From positions 1 to 64,000 of the forward strand of contig JAKITO010000007.1 in the NCBI GenBank assembly GCA_021648025.1: a DNA stretch of 64,000 bases. The letters run 5' to 3'. The position numbers were made by a program, and so were the translations under genes. This DNA comes from Paracoccaceae bacterium. Its GTDB lineage: Bacteria > Pseudomonadota > Alphaproteobacteria > Rhodobacterales > Rhodobacteraceae. Every line of letters starts with the position of its first letter. The stretch's first letter is position 1. Under the pieces are notes generated by a model. That model saw only the letters and a list, made by a program, of their open reading frames with translations. It did no database searches and had not been told where the DNA came from. Positions 8,749 to 17,793 of the stretch are shown here, piece after piece.

Positions 8749-9692
8749 GTGCGCGACCTCAGCCGTGGGTCAACGGCGCCGTAGGCCAGGTCGACGCAGA
8801 AATTGACCACGATGACAGCGAACACCAGCAGCATGACAACCGATTCCACCACGATCAAATCACGCGATGAGATCGACTGGAACACCAGCTGCCCCAATCC
8901 CGGCAGAAAGAACACTTTTTCGATGATGATTGACCCGGCGATCAGGAACGAGAACTGAAGACCAATGATGGTCAGCACCGGGATCATCGCATTGCGCAGC
9001 CCGTGGCGCCAAAGCGCCTGACGCCGACTTAGCCCTTTGGCGCGGGCCGTGCGCATGAAATCCTCGCCCATGATATCCAGCAAGGACGAGCGCATGACCC
9101 GCGCCAGGATTGCCGCCTGCGGTAGCGCCAGAGAGATGGCAGGCAGGGTCAGCGAATGCAGGCCCACCAACAACCCATCGTCCCAGCCGGCAAAGCCGCC
9201 CGCGCCGAACCAGCGCAGGTTGATGGCAAAGATCAGCACCATCATCATCGCGAACCAGAAATTCGGCACCGCCACACCAAGTTGCGTCGCCCCCATCACT
9301 GCGATATCCCCGGCTTTGCCCCGGCGCGAGGCCGCGTATACCCCGGCTGGAAAGGCAATAAGCGTTGAAAGCGCCAGCGCATAGAGCGCCAGTGGCAGTG
9401 ACACCCACATACGGTCGCCGATCATCGTCGAGACCGGGGTGCGATAGGTGTAGGAGATGCCGAAATCGCCCGTAACCATGCCGCTGACCCAGTTCAGGTA
9501 GCGTTCGGTTTTGGGCACATCAAGGCCAAGTTCAGCCCGCAGGGCGGCGATGGTATCGGGTTGTGCATTGATGCCCAGCATGAAGGATGCAGGATCGCCG
9601 GGGGCTACTTCGATCACCAGAAATATCACCAGCGAAGCGACAGCAAGGCTGACGATCAGCGAGAGCAGGCGTTTGAGTGAATAGCGCAGCAT
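8745..9692 (-). CDS. ABC transporter permease, DppB type
   Basis: This 315-aa permease begins with MLRYSLKRLLSLIVSLAVASLVIF, a typical DppB/OppB first helix. The VAPGDPASFMLG segment follows, and the EAA loop TARAKGLSRRQALWRHGLRNAMIPVLT lies around residues 215-240. FLPGLGQLVFQSISSRDLIVV precedes the last helix, and it ends YGAVDPRLR. About six membrane spans are expected. It is the partner of the DppC-type permease. The 58-base gap to the upstream cupin gene on the same strand shows no clear terminator. Confidence 0.93.
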   Translation of the reverse strand: MLRYSLKRLLSLIVSLAVASLVIFLVIEVAPGDPASFMLGINAQPDTIAALRAELGLDVPKTERYLNWVSGMVTGDFGISYTYRTPVSTMIGDRMWVSLPLALYALALSTLIAFPAGVYAASRRGKAGDIAVMGATQLGVAVPNFWFAMMMVLIFAINLRWFGAGGFAGWDDGLLVGLHSLTLPAISLALPQAAILARVMRSSLLDIMGEDFMRTARAKGLSRRQALWRHGLRNAMIPVLTIIGLQFSFLIAGSIIIEKVFFLPGLGQLVFQSISSRDLIVVESVVMLLVFAVIVVNFCVDLAYGAVDPRLRSRT

Positions 9693-9750
9693 GTCATTAT
9701 GTTAGGCGTCTGTAAGGCGAGGGTCCAGAGCCTGCAAACTGCGTGACGGC

Positions 9751-10155
9751 TTATTCAGCAGAACGCAGGTAATCCGCATCTGACACCTGTTCAAGCCAGT
9801 TTGCCGCCATCCCGTCCATAGTTTCCTGAATGGCCAGATGCGTCATCTCTGTTTGCGGGCCAGCCCCGTGCCAGTGTTCTTCACCGGGCGGGATCCAGAC
9901 AGTATCACCCGCGCGAATGGTTCTGGGCGCGGCATCGCGCAGCGCCACCAGCCCGGACCCGGACAGCACATGCAGGGTTTGGCCCAGAGGATGGGTGTGC
10001 CAGGCCGTGCGCGCTCCGGGTTCGAATGCCACGCGCAGGGCGTTCACCCGCGCCGGGGCAGGTGCGCTGATGATCGTATCCAACAAAACCGAGCCAGTGA
10101 AATAATCCGGATTTGAGCGATCGGTCGGACGGCTGCCTGCCGGGTGAATATCCAT
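9751..10155 (-). CDS. Cupin domain-containing protein
   Basis: This 134-aa single-cupin protein has the two conserved motifs. Motif 1 reads ARTAWHTHPLGQTLHVLSGSG (HxH and a later His). Motif 2 reads DTVWIPPGEEHWHGA (a Glu and His that complete the metal site). The start at 10155 is chosen because GAGGAGA lies about 4-10 bases upstream; the frame continues upstream without similarity. Such small cupins include isomerases, dioxygenases and lyases, and similar ones sit in sugar-acid degradation clusters. Its place inside a transporter operon suggests a role in converting the imported compound. The reaction cannot be named from sequence. Confidence 0.85.
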   Translation of the reverse strand: MDIHPAGSRPTDRSNPDYFTGSVLLDTIISAPAPARVNALRVAFEPGARTAWHTHPLGQTLHVLSGSGLVALRDAAPRTIRAGDTVWIPPGEEHWHGAGPQTEMTHLAIQETMDGMAANWLEQVSDADYLRSAE

Positions 10156-10202
10156 CGGTCTCTCCTCTGGCCGCAAACAGGAACGGAAGGTTGTAAGATG
10201 TT

Positions 10203-10227
10203 GCAGGGTGGGTGGAACCCACCCTGC
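10203..10227. repeat. REP-like perfect hairpin between SBP and cupin genes
   Basis: Perfect 11-bp arms, GCAGGGTGGGT and ACCCACCCTGC, are separated by GGA. The hairpin lies just after the stop of the substrate-binding protein gene and before the cupin start, inside the operon. No T-tract follows on the minus strand. The AGGGTGGGT / ACCCACCCT core recurs at 55272-55350, so this looks like a dispersed repeat; it may also dampen read-through or stabilise the SBP mRNA. Confidence 0.7.
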
Positions 10228-10236
10228 CAGCAAGGA

Positions 10237-11730
10237 TCAGTCTGCCCAGCTAACTGCCGTCAGGTCGGTCGCCTGGGTCGGGGCATTGACCCACAGACCC
10301 TGAACGCCGACCTTGGCGACACTCAAAGCTGCCAGTTGGAACAGATAGCCATTCACATAGTCCTCGGAAATGGTTGTCTGCGCCTGTTGCAGCAACTTGG
10401 TCCGCGCGTCCGGGTCGGTTGTGCTGTTCAGTGTGGCCATCAGGTCTTGAAAACCCTTGTTGTCATACTGAAAGTAATATTCCGGGCGGGCGTAGATGCC
10501 GATATCCATCGGTTCGGTATGGCTGACGATGGTCAGGCCAAAATTCTTGCCGCGAAACACGGTTTCCAGCCATTGCGCCCATTCGACGTTTGCGATCTCG
10601 GCCTTGATCCCGACTTCGGCCAGTTGGGCCGCGATGATCTCGCCGCCGCGACGGGCGTATGAAGGGGGTGGCAGGTGCAATGTGGTTTCAAACCCATCCG
10701 GGAACCCGGCCTCGGCCAGCAATTTGCGGGCCAGATCAGGGTCGTAATTCGAATTGCCGGTCAGATCGACATAGGCCGGGTTGTGTGGCGCGAAATGGGT
10801 GCCGATTGGGGTGCCATAGCCGAACATCGCGCCGTCGATAATCGCCTGGCGGTCAATCGCGTGGGCCAGTGCCTTGCGGACTTTGACGTCGTCGAACGGT
10901 GGCTGCTGGTTGTTGGTCGACAGGATCGTCTCGCCTTCGGTCGAGCCGATCAGCACCTGAAAACGCGGATCGGCCTCGAATTGCGGCAGGTTTTCGGGCG
11001 CAGGAAAGCCGGAAAATACGTCGACATCTTCGGCCATCACGGCGGCAAAGGCAGCCGTCGGGTCCGAGATGAATTTGAACGTTGCCTTGTCAAGGATCGC
11101 AGGCGTGCCCCAGTAATCGGCGTTGCGCTCGATCTCGATCTTGTCGCCTTGCACCCAGTTGGTGAATTTGAACGCGCCGGTGCCGACGGGGTTGGTCTTG
11201 ATGTCTGCGATGCTTTCGGGTGCGACAATCACCGCGTCACCCCAGGCCATGTTGAACAGGAAGTTGCCGTTAGGTTCGGACAGGGTGACCTTGACGGTCA
11301 GCGGATCAACCACGGACACATCCGTGATCCCGCCAAACAGCGCCTTTTGCGCGTTCGCACTGTCTTCGCCGCGCGCCCGGTCAAGCGAGAATTTCACGTC
11401 TCCGGCGTCCATATCGGTGCCATCGTGAAATTTCACCCCTCCGTGCAGCTTGAACGTATAGGTCAACCCGTCATCCGAAATTTCCCAGCTTTGCGCCAGG
11501 CCGGGCACCACGGTGCCGTCACCCATGAACCGGGTCAGACCTTCGAAGATGTTGGAATATGTCACCGAATCGATCGCCCCTGCGGCAGCACTGGTGGGGT
11601 CAAGATGCGGTGGTTCAAGCTGCATCGCCACGGTCAGCGATCCTTCGGCCATAAGCTGGCTGGCGGCCAGGGCCGATGTCAGTGCGATGATCGAACTGAA
11701 GCCTCTGATTCTTTTTGTGAATACGGTCAC
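10237..11730 (-). CDS. ABC transporter substrate-binding protein, peptide/opine (family 5) type
   Basis: This 497-aa protein starts with a Sec signal peptide (basic MTVFTKRIRG, hydrophobic IIALTSALAASQLMA, predicted cleavage after LMA). The family 5 extracellular solute-binding core follows: LDPTSAAAGAIDSVTYSNIFEGL, then GLAQSWEISDDGLTYTFKL, and VKFHDGTDMDAGDVKFSLDRA around residues 100-120. The start is GTG, with GAGGAG about 8-10 bases upstream. It is the first gene of the operon and would capture the substrate in the periplasm. Members of this family bind peptides but also glutathione, opines, sugars and nickel complexes. With an aldehyde dehydrogenase and a cupin in the same operon, a non-peptide ligand is plausible (inference). 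Confidence 0.92.
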   Translation of the reverse strand: MTVFTKRIRGFSSIIALTSALAASQLMAEGSLTVAMQLEPPHLDPTSAAAGAIDSVTYSNIFEGLTRFMGDGTVVPGLAQSWEISDDGLTYTFKLHGGVKFHDGTDMDAGDVKFSLDRARGEDSANAQKALFGGITDVSVVDPLTVKVTLSEPNGNFLFNMAWGDAVIVAPESIADIKTNPVGTGAFKFTNWVQGDKIEIERNADYWGTPAILDKATFKFISDPTAAFAAVMAEDVDVFSGFPAPENLPQFEADPRFQVLIGSTEGETILSTNNQQPPFDDVKVRKALAHAIDRQAIIDGAMFGYGTPIGTHFAPHNPAYVDLTGNSNYDPDLARKLLAEAGFPDGFETTLHLPPPSYARRGGEIIAAQLAEVGIKAEIANVEWAQWLETVFRGKNFGLTIVSHTEPMDIGIYARPEYYFQYDNKGFQDLMATLNSTTDPDARTKLLQQAQTTISEDYVNGYLFQLAALSVAKVGVQGLWVNAPTQATDLTAVSWAD

Positions 11731-11940
11731 TTTTGTACTCCTCAGTGAGGTTGATTATGCGGCTTTGTACCGGGGTTTTGCCCCGAGTGTTTAACTTTTG
11801 TGCTTGGTTTTCAAGTGGGTTGAGACAAATTCGGTCAGGCGAGGATGAAATTCATCCGAAGGCTGCGTTACTTTCCGGGCTGGATGCCTGTCCGGGTCTT
11901 GGCTAGGGTCGCCCGAACACATTAATTTCAGGGGCGGACC

Positions 11941-13440
11941 ATGACCTATATTCTGGCGATTGATCAGGGCACAACGTCTTCGCGGGCGATATTGTTTGAT
12001 GAAGATATGATGGCCGTGAATACGGTTCAGGCCGAGTTCACCCAGCACTTTCCGCAAGCCGGTTGGGTCGAACACAACGCAAATGAGATTTGGTCGACGG
12101 TCAAACAGGTATGCCGCATGGTGATGAACGAGAACGATGTGAACGCCAGTGAAATTGCCGGGATTGGTATCACCAATCAACGCGAAACAACGGTGGTCTG
12201 GGATCGCAAGACGGGAGAGCCGGTGCATAACGCAATTGTCTGGCAGGACCGGCGCACCGCACCCTTTTGCGAGGCATTGCGCAAGGCGGGGCACGAAGCC
12301 GAGATAACTGCAACCACCGGCCTGTTGCTGGATCCATATTTCTCGGGGACCAAGCTGAAGTGGATCCTTGATACGATCCCCGGCGCGCGGGCCAAGGCGG
12401 CAAAGGGTGATTTGTTGTTCGGAACAATTGATACCTTTCTGATTTGGCGACTGACCGACGGTAAGGTCCACGCCACAGATGCCACCAATGCCGCACGGAC
12501 GCTGATGTTTGACATCCACAAAGGCGAATGGAGCGCCGGGATTTGCGAATTGCTGGGCGTGCCAATGGCAATGCTGCCTCAGGTGCGCGACAGCGCGGCA
12601 GATTTTGGCAACACCGATAGTTCGGTTCTGGGTGGACCTGTCGCCATTCTGGGGGTTGCAGGCGACCAACAGGCGGCGACCATCGGTCAGGCGTGTTTTG
12701 AACCGGGGATGATGAAATCGACCTATGGCACCGGCTGTTTTGCCTTGCTTAATACTGGTGATACGCCAGTTGCCTCGAACAACAAGATGCTGACGACCAT
12801 TGCTTACCAGTTGAAGGGCAAACGAACCTATGCCCTGGAAGGGTCCATCTTTATCGCCGGGGCGGCGGTACAATGGTTGCGCGACGCGATGGGCATGATC
12901 GCGGCCGCCTCGGAAACCGGCGATTTGGCGCGCAAGGCGGATACATCGCAGCAGGTCACATTGGTTCCGGCCTTTACCGGCCTTGGTGCGCCCTATTGGA
13001 AGCCCGAGTGCCGCGGGGCGGTGTTTGGTCTGACCCGCAATTCCGGCCCGGCCGAGTTTGCCCGCGCGGCGCTGGAAAGCGTAGGCTTTCAGACCCGTGA
13101 CCTGTTGCAGGCGATGCAGGCCGACTGGCAAATGGATGCGGATGTCGTCCTGCGGGTTGATGGCGGGATGAGCGCAAGCGACTGGACCATGCAGAGCCTG
13201 GCCGACATTCTTGGCGCACCCGTGGATCGCCCGATGATACAGGAAACCACGGCGCTGGGGGCGGCCTGGCTGGCGGGTATGCAGGCCGGGATATACCCGG
13301 ATCAGGCCGGGTTTGCCGGGACCTGGGCGCTTGACCAGAGGTTTACGCCGGAGATGAGTAGTGACGACCGAGAGGTCGGATATGCGCGGTGGCAGCGGGC
13401 AGTGCAGGCGGCAATGTCATATTCAGGCGAGGCCCTTTAA
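11941..13440 (+). CDS. glpK: Glycerol kinase
   Basis: This 499-aa protein phosphorylates glycerol to sn-glycerol 3-phosphate with ATP in the cytoplasm. It matches GlpK over its full usual length. The N-terminal phosphate-1 motif is [15 protein letters not shown], followed by [17 protein letters not shown] and the IVWQDRR segment. The second domain has [16 protein letters not shown] and [10 protein letters not shown], and [11 protein letters not shown] lies toward the end. AGGGGCGG lies about 6-13 bases before the ATG. No glpD, glpF or glpR lies nearby; the gene is flanked by divergent and convergent unrelated genes. A single-gene transcription unit is likely, with the 210-base gap to the divergent SBP gene holding both promoters. 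Confidence 0.97.
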   Translation: MTYILAIDQGTTSSRAILFDEDMMAVNTVQAEFTQHFPQAGWVEHNANEIWSTVKQVCRMVMNENDVNASEIAGIGITNQRETTVVWDRKTGEPVHNAIVWQDRRTAPFCEALRKAGHEAEITATTGLLLDPYFSGTKLKWILDTIPGARAKAAKGDLLFGTIDTFLIWRLTDGKVHATDATNAARTLMFDIHKGEWSAGICELLGVPMAMLPQVRDSAADFGNTDSSVLGGPVAILGVAGDQQAATIGQACFEPGMMKSTYGTGCFALLNTGDTPVASNNKMLTTIAYQLKGKRTYALEGSIFIAGAAVQWLRDAMGMIAAASETGDLARKADTSQQVTLVPAFTGLGAPYWKPECRGAVFGLTRNSGPAEFARAALESVGFQTRDLLQAMQADWQMDADVVLRVDGGMSASDWTMQSLADILGAPVDRPMIQETTALGAAWLAGMQAGIYPDQAGFAGTWALDQRFTPEMSSDDREVGYARWQRAVQAAMSYSGEAL

Positions 13441-13483
13441 GGGGCTGACCTATGGCGGCACCAGAACTTGTCAGGAGAGTTTT

Positions 13484-14731
13484 TTAACCTTGCGTGATGA
13501 TTGGCGGTTTGGCGTTCAGTGCCGCAACCGAGAATCCGGCAAGGGCTTTGTATTTTTCGGCATGGGCCGCCAATTCGGTATGGGGAATCACCGTTTCGAT
13601 GTCGTCAAATACACCGCCGCAGAGGTCTTCGACCTGTTGCAACACGCCATCCGGTCCACCCCCGGCCCGGTTGGCAAGGCCGACGTTGGTGGTGACGGGG
13701 CGGGTTTCAGCCTCATAGGCCATTAACGCCTTTGCCGTGATTCCATGTTCCAGAATACGCGCGCCTATTACGCGCGCGTCGATAATCGCCTGACCTGCCC
13801 CGTTTGAGCCGACTGGATAGGTCGGGTGTGCCGCGTCGCCCATCAGAGTCACACAACCAATTGTCCATTGCTCCAGGGGATCACGGTCAACCATCGGGTA
13901 TTCATAAACCACATCGGCCCCTTTGATCAGCGAAGGCACGTCGATCCAGTCGAAGTTCCATTCCTGAAAATCCGGCAGAAAGTCGTTGATATCGGCCGCG
14001 CGGTTCCAGTCCTCTTTGCGCCAGTTTTCGCCAAGACCGAACTTTTTTTCGGCGATCCAGTTGATCGTGGCAATATTTGTAACCGGGTCCGGGTTGGATA
14101 TCGGGTAAGCCACAAGGCGCAGGTTGTCATGGCCGATCATCACCATCGAGGCACCGTTGAAATAGGCGTCAGCCTGCGTTGTCGCGCGCCATAACACCCG
14201 ACCGTTCCAGATTGGCGCGCCCTCATCCGGGTACATCTGCGCGCGCAGGGCGGAATGGATGCCGTCGGCGGAAATGATCAGACTGCCAGTGACCTTGTCG
14301 CCGTTTTCCAGGTGCAACTGTGGCCCGTCCCGGGTGTTTTCAAAGCCGGTTGCACGAGCCCCGGTTGTGATAACGCCCGCACCGGCGCGCTTGATCAGTG
14401 TTTCAAACAGCATCACCTGCAACGTGCCGCGATGCACCGAATATTGCGGCCAGGCATAGCCGGCCCATTGGCCGCGCGGTTCTTCCCAGATGGTGTTTCC
14501 AAGTTTGGAGTAAAACCCATATTGTCGGGTTTTCACACCAATGGCGTCAAGGTCTTCATCAAGGTCAAGATCCAGCAATTCCCGTACTGCATTGGGTTGC
14601 AGGTTGATGCCAACACCCAAGGGGCGGATTTCGCGGGTCGCCTCATAGATATGAAACGGCACGCCAATTTGGTGCAGGGTAAGCCCAAGCGTCAATCCGG
14701 CGATGCCGCCGCCTGCAATCAGAACTGTCAT
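13484..14731 (-). CDS. FAD-dependent monooxygenase (flavin-dependent aromatic hydroxylase type)
   Basis: This 415-aa class A flavoprotein monooxygenase opens with VLIAGGGIAGLTLGL (the GxGxxG FAD-binding fold, residues about 3-17). The middle DG motif reads ISADGIHSALR, and MGDAAHPTYPVGSNGAGQAI near residues 300-320 is the second FAD-ribityl site. Relatives hydroxylate aromatic or heteroaromatic acids (salicylate hydroxylase, PhzS, 3-hydroxybenzoate hydroxylase) using NAD(P)H and O2. It is convergent with glpK with a 43-base gap. The downstream idi gene on the same strand begins upstream of it, 18 bases away, so the two may be co-transcribed. The substrate is unknown. Confidence 0.87.
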   Translation of the reverse strand: MTVLIAGGGIAGLTLGLTLHQIGVPFHIYEATREIRPLGVGINLQPNAVRELLDLDLDEDLDAIGVKTRQYGFYSKLGNTIWEEPRGQWAGYAWPQYSVHRGTLQVMLFETLIKRAGAGVITTGARATGFENTRDGPQLHLENGDKVTGSLIISADGIHSALRAQMYPDEGAPIWNGRVLWRATTQADAYFNGASMVMIGHDNLRLVAYPISNPDPVTNIATINWIAEKKFGLGENWRKEDWNRAADINDFLPDFQEWNFDWIDVPSLIKGADVVYEYPMVDRDPLEQWTIGCVTLMGDAAHPTYPVGSNGAGQAIIDARVIGARILEHGITAKALMAYEAETRPVTTNVGLANRAGGGPDGVLQQVEDLCGGVFDDIETVIPHTELAAHAEKYKALAGFSVAALNAKPPIITQG

Positions 14732-14749
14732 TTTGTTTTGCCCCCGATG

Positions 14750-15307
14750 TTACCCGGTTTTGTTGATGGAATGCGCGGCGATAATCAAATCGGGACCAAA
14801 TATCGTATCGGCGTAGTCACGCAGATAGATTTTCAACCAGGGAGTAAAGCGCTTCGGGTGGCGCTGGGCCTCAGCCAAAAGATCGTGATAGTCGATCCAG
14901 CGGGTGTCCATGACTTCGTCCGGATTGGGTGTCACGTCGAGTTTGTCGCGTACATGGGCCAGGAACACATCTACTGCCTCATTCTCGACCATGCCGTTGC
15001 CGACATCTGCGCTATACTCCAGATGGTGGCGGAATTCGGGATAGAGGCCGGTGATGCCCAGTTCTTCGTGCAAACGGCGAACCGCGCAGGTGCTGGGGGC
15101 CTCGTTCCACATCGGATGAGTGCAGCAGGTATTGGCCCAAAGACCGGGCGTGTGGTATTTACCCAAAGCGCGGCGTTGCAACAGAATGTCGGTGCCACGG
15201 ATGACAAACACTGAAACGGCTTTGTGTTTCAGGCCTTGCTTATGGACCTTGAATTTGTCCACAGGGGTTAGCGTTCCGTTTACCCAGGCCGGGATCTGGG
15301 TGTTCAT
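14750..15307 (-). CDS. idi: Isopentenyl-diphosphate delta-isomerase, type 1
   Basis: This 185-aa protein interconverts isopentenyl and dimethylallyl diphosphate. It has the Nudix-like type 1 Idi fold: the catalytic-Cys motif NTCCTHP (about residues 59-65) preceded by YHTPGLWA, and the RRLHEELGI motif (about 78-86) carrying the catalytic Glu and metal ligands. W137-like TRWIDY is also present. Length is normal for bacterial enzymes. In Rhodobacterales idi is often linked to carotenoid or bacteriochlorophyll genes, but none are seen here. The neighbouring flavin monooxygenase on the same strand is the only candidate partner. Confidence 0.95.
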   Translation of the reverse strand: MNTQIPAWVNGTLTPVDKFKVHKQGLKHKAVSVFVIRGTDILLQRRALGKYHTPGLWANTCCTHPMWNEAPSTCAVRRLHEELGITGLYPEFRHHLEYSADVGNGMVENEAVDVFLAHVRDKLDVTPNPDEVMDTRWIDYHDLLAEAQRHPKRFTPWLKIYLRDYADTIFGPDLIIAAHSINKTG

Positions 15308-15441
15308 CCGGGGGTTTTCGTCAGGCAGGGAATCATGATTCTAACTCGCTAGGTCGGCTGTTGATTGACCAGACAATAGGCTGGTTCATGGCCCAGGCGC
15401 CAACTGTCAGAATGCCGCGTGATGAGATGTCGCAAACGGGG

Positions 15442-16443
15442 TCAGATTGCAGTACCGGACCAACAAGGCAGGGTGTCGCCCGGGGCGGGGCTGGCCAGAT
15501 GGACCGCCCGGGCAATCGCGCGCGCCAGACACAGCGAAGCCGCGTGGCCGATCAGTGGCAGGGCCGGTTCTGTTTTGTCCAATGGCGTGGCGCCGGTGGT
15601 CAGGGCAAACACCAGATCGCCGTCGCCGGGTGTATGCGCGGGCACGATGGCGCGGGCAATGCCGTCATGGGCGGCGGTTGCCATGCGTTGGCATTGGGCC
15701 TTGCTTAGGGCCGCATCGGTGGCGACGATGGCGATGGTGGTGTTGGCGCGGGCCATCATGTTTTCGGCTTTGCGGCTGCGCAAAATACGGCCAAGCCCGG
15801 TGGCCGGGTCCGGGCCCAGCCCACCAAATTCGCCGTCCACTTCAAACGGGGCGGCCCAGAAATGGCGTTCTCCGGGGGTGGTTACGCAGCCCATCGGGTT
15901 GACGGCAACCAATGCACCGACTGTGATGCCGTTTTCAAGCACAAATGAGGCAGACCCCAGCCCGCCCTTGAGCATTGCCGTCAGGGCACCCGTTCCGGCG
16001 CCGACCGTGCCGAGATCGAAGTCTGTTTTGGCGGTTTCAAACGCTGTTCGGCCCAACGCCCGGTAGGGGTTGTCGGCCCAATTCTTGTCACCGCCATTCA
16101 GCAGGTCAAACAGGATTGCCCCGGGCACCAGCGGGATAGTCGCATCAAACACCTGAAAGCCGCGACCTTGGGTGCGCAGCGCATCCACCACGCCCGAACA
16201 GGCATCAAGCCCAAAGGCCGAGCCCCCCGCCAAGGTCAGAGCATCGACCCGTGCCACGGATTTATCTGGCGCGAGCAGGTCGGTTTCACGGGTTCCGGGC
16301 GCGCCGCCCATGACGTGAACCGAGGCGGTAAAGGGTTCGTTTGCGGTCAGGACCGTCGCCCCGGATTTCAGAATTGTGTCCTGAGCGTTGCCAACCAAGA
16401 GGCCGGGGACGTCTGTGATCAGGTTACGGTGTCCGGGAATCAT
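15442..16443 (-). CDS. P1 family peptidase (DmpA/BapA-type, self-processing aminopeptidase)
   Basis: This 333-aa protein belongs to the DmpA/BapA N-terminal-nucleophile family, which cleaves itself into two chains and acts as an aminopeptidase or beta-peptidyl amidase. It begins NLITDVPGLLVGNAQD, a typical start. ALTLAGGSAFGLDA and GTVGAGTGA then GGLGSAS mark the large chain. ANTTIAIVATDAALSKAQ toward residue 235-250 is the expected cleavage region, where the Thr after Asn-Thr would become the new N-terminal nucleophile. No signal peptide is seen, so a cytoplasmic location is expected. It stands alone on the minus strand with 116 bases to the next upstream gene. Confidence 0.9.
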   Translation of the reverse strand: MIPGHRNLITDVPGLLVGNAQDTILKSGATVLTANEPFTASVHVMGGAPGTRETDLLAPDKSVARVDALTLAGGSAFGLDACSGVVDALRTQGRGFQVFDATIPLVPGAILFDLLNGGDKNWADNPYRALGRTAFETAKTDFDLGTVGAGTGALTAMLKGGLGSASFVLENGITVGALVAVNPMGCVTTPGERHFWAAPFEVDGEFGGLGPDPATGLGRILRSRKAENMMARANTTIAIVATDAALSKAQCQRMATAAHDGIARAIVPAHTPGDGDLVFALTTGATPLDKTEPALPLIGHAASLCLARAIARAVHLASPAPGDTLPCWSGTAI

Positions 16444-16490
16444 GGTCTATCTGATCTGATTGATGTGCAGAGCACAGGCATTTTTTGTTT

Positions 16491-16541
16491 GCGCCCTGAA
16501 GGGCGCGGTGCCTCCGGCGGGAGTTTTCTTTGCAAGATGAA
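16491..16541. repeat. Intergenic hairpin plus Rhodobacterales-type repeat element
   Basis: GCGCCC-TGAA-GGGCGC (16491-16506) is a perfect 6-bp hairpin. It is followed by CCTCCGGCGGGAG (16511-16523), then TTTTCTTTGCAAGATGAA. CCTCCGGCGGGAG followed by a T-rich patch and AAGATGAA is a pattern I recall as frequent between genes of Rhodobacteraceae (recollection, not searched). TGCAAGATGAA occurs again at 22198-22208. It lies between the SDR stop and the P1 peptidase start and may act in transcription termination. Confidence 0.45.
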
Positions 16542-16559
16542 CAGGGGAGGTTTTTGTCA

Positions 16560-17306
16560 TCAGATGCAGCGGCCTCCGTCAACTTCCATGGCAACGCCGG
16601 TGATCATGCTGGCCTCGTCCGAGCAGAGGAAGCAGGCGGCGTTGCCCATGTCTTCGGGTTGCGAAAAGCGGCCCAGGGGGATGGTTGACAGGAACTTGGC
16701 GCGAATTTCCGGGGTGTCTTCGCCCATGAAGGTTTTCAAAAGCGGGGTTTCGCCGGCCACCGGGTTGATGGCGTTGACGCGGATGCCGTCGGGGGCCAGT
16801 TCGATCGCCATGGTTTTGGTGGCGGTGATCATCCAGCCTTTGGAGGCGTTGTACCAGTTCAGCCGGGGCCGGGGCGAGATGCCTGCGGTTGAGGCGACGT
16901 TGAGGATTGCGCCCTGCGTGCGGGATTTCATGTGCGGCACCAAGGCCCGCGCAGTCAGGTAAACGGATTTCATGTTGACGCGGTAAAGCCGGTCAAAGTC
17001 GTCTTCGGTGATATCTTCCAGCAGGCCCGGCAGGTGCGAAATACCGGCGTTGTTGATCAGGATATCGACGTGGCCAAAGGTGTTTAGGGCCGCGTTCGCC
17101 ATGGCCTGTACCGAGGCCCCGTCTGAGACATCGACGGTTTGGGCGATGGCATTTTCGCCCAGGGTCTCGGCCATGTCACTTGCCGCATCGCCGTTGATAT
17201 CGGCGATCATGACCCGCGCGCCTTCGGTCAGGAATTTGGCGACGATGCCGGCGCCAAACCCGGATGCACCACCGGTTACAATTGCAGTTTTGCCGTTTAA
17301 TCGCAT
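16560..17306 (-). CDS. SDR family NAD(P)-dependent oxidoreductase (FabG-like)
   Basis: This 248-aa classical short-chain dehydrogenase has the cofactor motif VTGGASGFGAG (about residues 10-20). MIADINGD follows the second strand, consistent with an NAD-preferring Asp. NNAG is present, and the catalytic YNASK lies near residues 153-157 preceded by a Ser in NVASTAG. It ends VAMEVDGGRCI, typical of FabG-like members. The start at 17306 is chosen because similarity begins at MRLNGKTAIVTGG and GAGGC lies about 8 bases upstream. The arfB gene ends 28 bases upstream on the same strand. The substrate (a secondary alcohol or ketone) is undetermined. Confidence 0.9.
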   Translation of the reverse strand: MRLNGKTAIVTGGASGFGAGIVAKFLTEGARVMIADINGDAASDMAETLGENAIAQTVDVSDGASVQAMANAALNTFGHVDILINNAGISHLPGLLEDITEDDFDRLYRVNMKSVYLTARALVPHMKSRTQGAILNVASTAGISPRPRLNWYNASKGWMITATKTMAIELAPDGIRVNAINPVAGETPLLKTFMGEDTPEIRAKFLSTIPLGRFSQPEDMGNAACFLCSDEASMITGVAMEVDGGRCI

Positions 17307-17334
17307 GTTGTCTGCCTCATTTTTCTCTGCCAGT

Positions 17335-17751
17335 TTAATCGTCTGTGACTTTGCCCCGCAAGGTCTTGATGTCCGCCCGCACCTTTTTGGCATTCAGTCG
17401 ACGCCGGATTGACCCTTTGGTCGGGCGGGTGGCAATACGTCGTTTTGGCCGCGTCAACGCCTGACGGATCAAGGCTATCAACCGGTCGCGGGCGATATCA
17501 CGGTTGCGTGCCTGTGAACGGGTTTCGTCGCATTGGATGACAATCGCCCCGTCTTTGGTCCAACGCCGCCCGGCGAGCCGTTTAAGCCGCGTCTTGACCG
17601 GGTCGGGCAAAGACGGCGAGCGGGCGGCCTCGAACCGCAATTCAACCGCACTCGCCACTTTGTTGACGTTCTGACCGCCGGGGCCGGAGGCGCGCATGAA
17701 TTGTTCGCTAAGCTCCCAATCCTGAAGGGTTATGTCGTCGTTGATCCGCAT
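17335..17751 (-). CDS. arfB: Alternative ribosome-rescue factor ArfB (peptidyl-tRNA hydrolase, GGQ type)
   Basis: This 138-aa protein is a class I release-factor-like hydrolase. It carries the GGQ catalytic motif in ASGPGGQNVNKVASAV (about residues 21-36). A positively charged C-terminal tail (RRIATRPTKGSIRRRLNAKKVRADIK) matches the part of ArfB/YaeJ that enters the mRNA channel of stalled ribosomes. It lacks stop-codon recognition domains, as expected for the family. It releases nascent chains from non-stop complexes and probably backs up tmRNA. Downstream, the SDR gene starts 28 bases away on the same strand. Confidence 0.95.
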   Translation of the reverse strand: MRINDDITLQDWELSEQFMRASGPGGQNVNKVASAVELRFEAARSPSLPDPVKTRLKRLAGRRWTKDGAIVIQCDETRSQARNRDIARDRLIALIRQALTRPKRRIATRPTKGSIRRRLNAKKVRADIKTLRGKVTDD

Positions 17752-17793
17752 GTTTGGTAGTTTAGCCTGCCGGGGCAGGACTAGAAAGGCCGA

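Noticed and set aside
11791-13131. 446-codon open frame antisense to glpK
   Set aside because: It lies wholly opposite a certain gene, has no domain likeness and a composition typical of shadow frames in GC-rich DNA.
13441-13483. Terminator between glpK and the flavin monooxygenase gene
   Set aside because: A T-run (GTTTTTTAA) is present but no stable stem precedes it.
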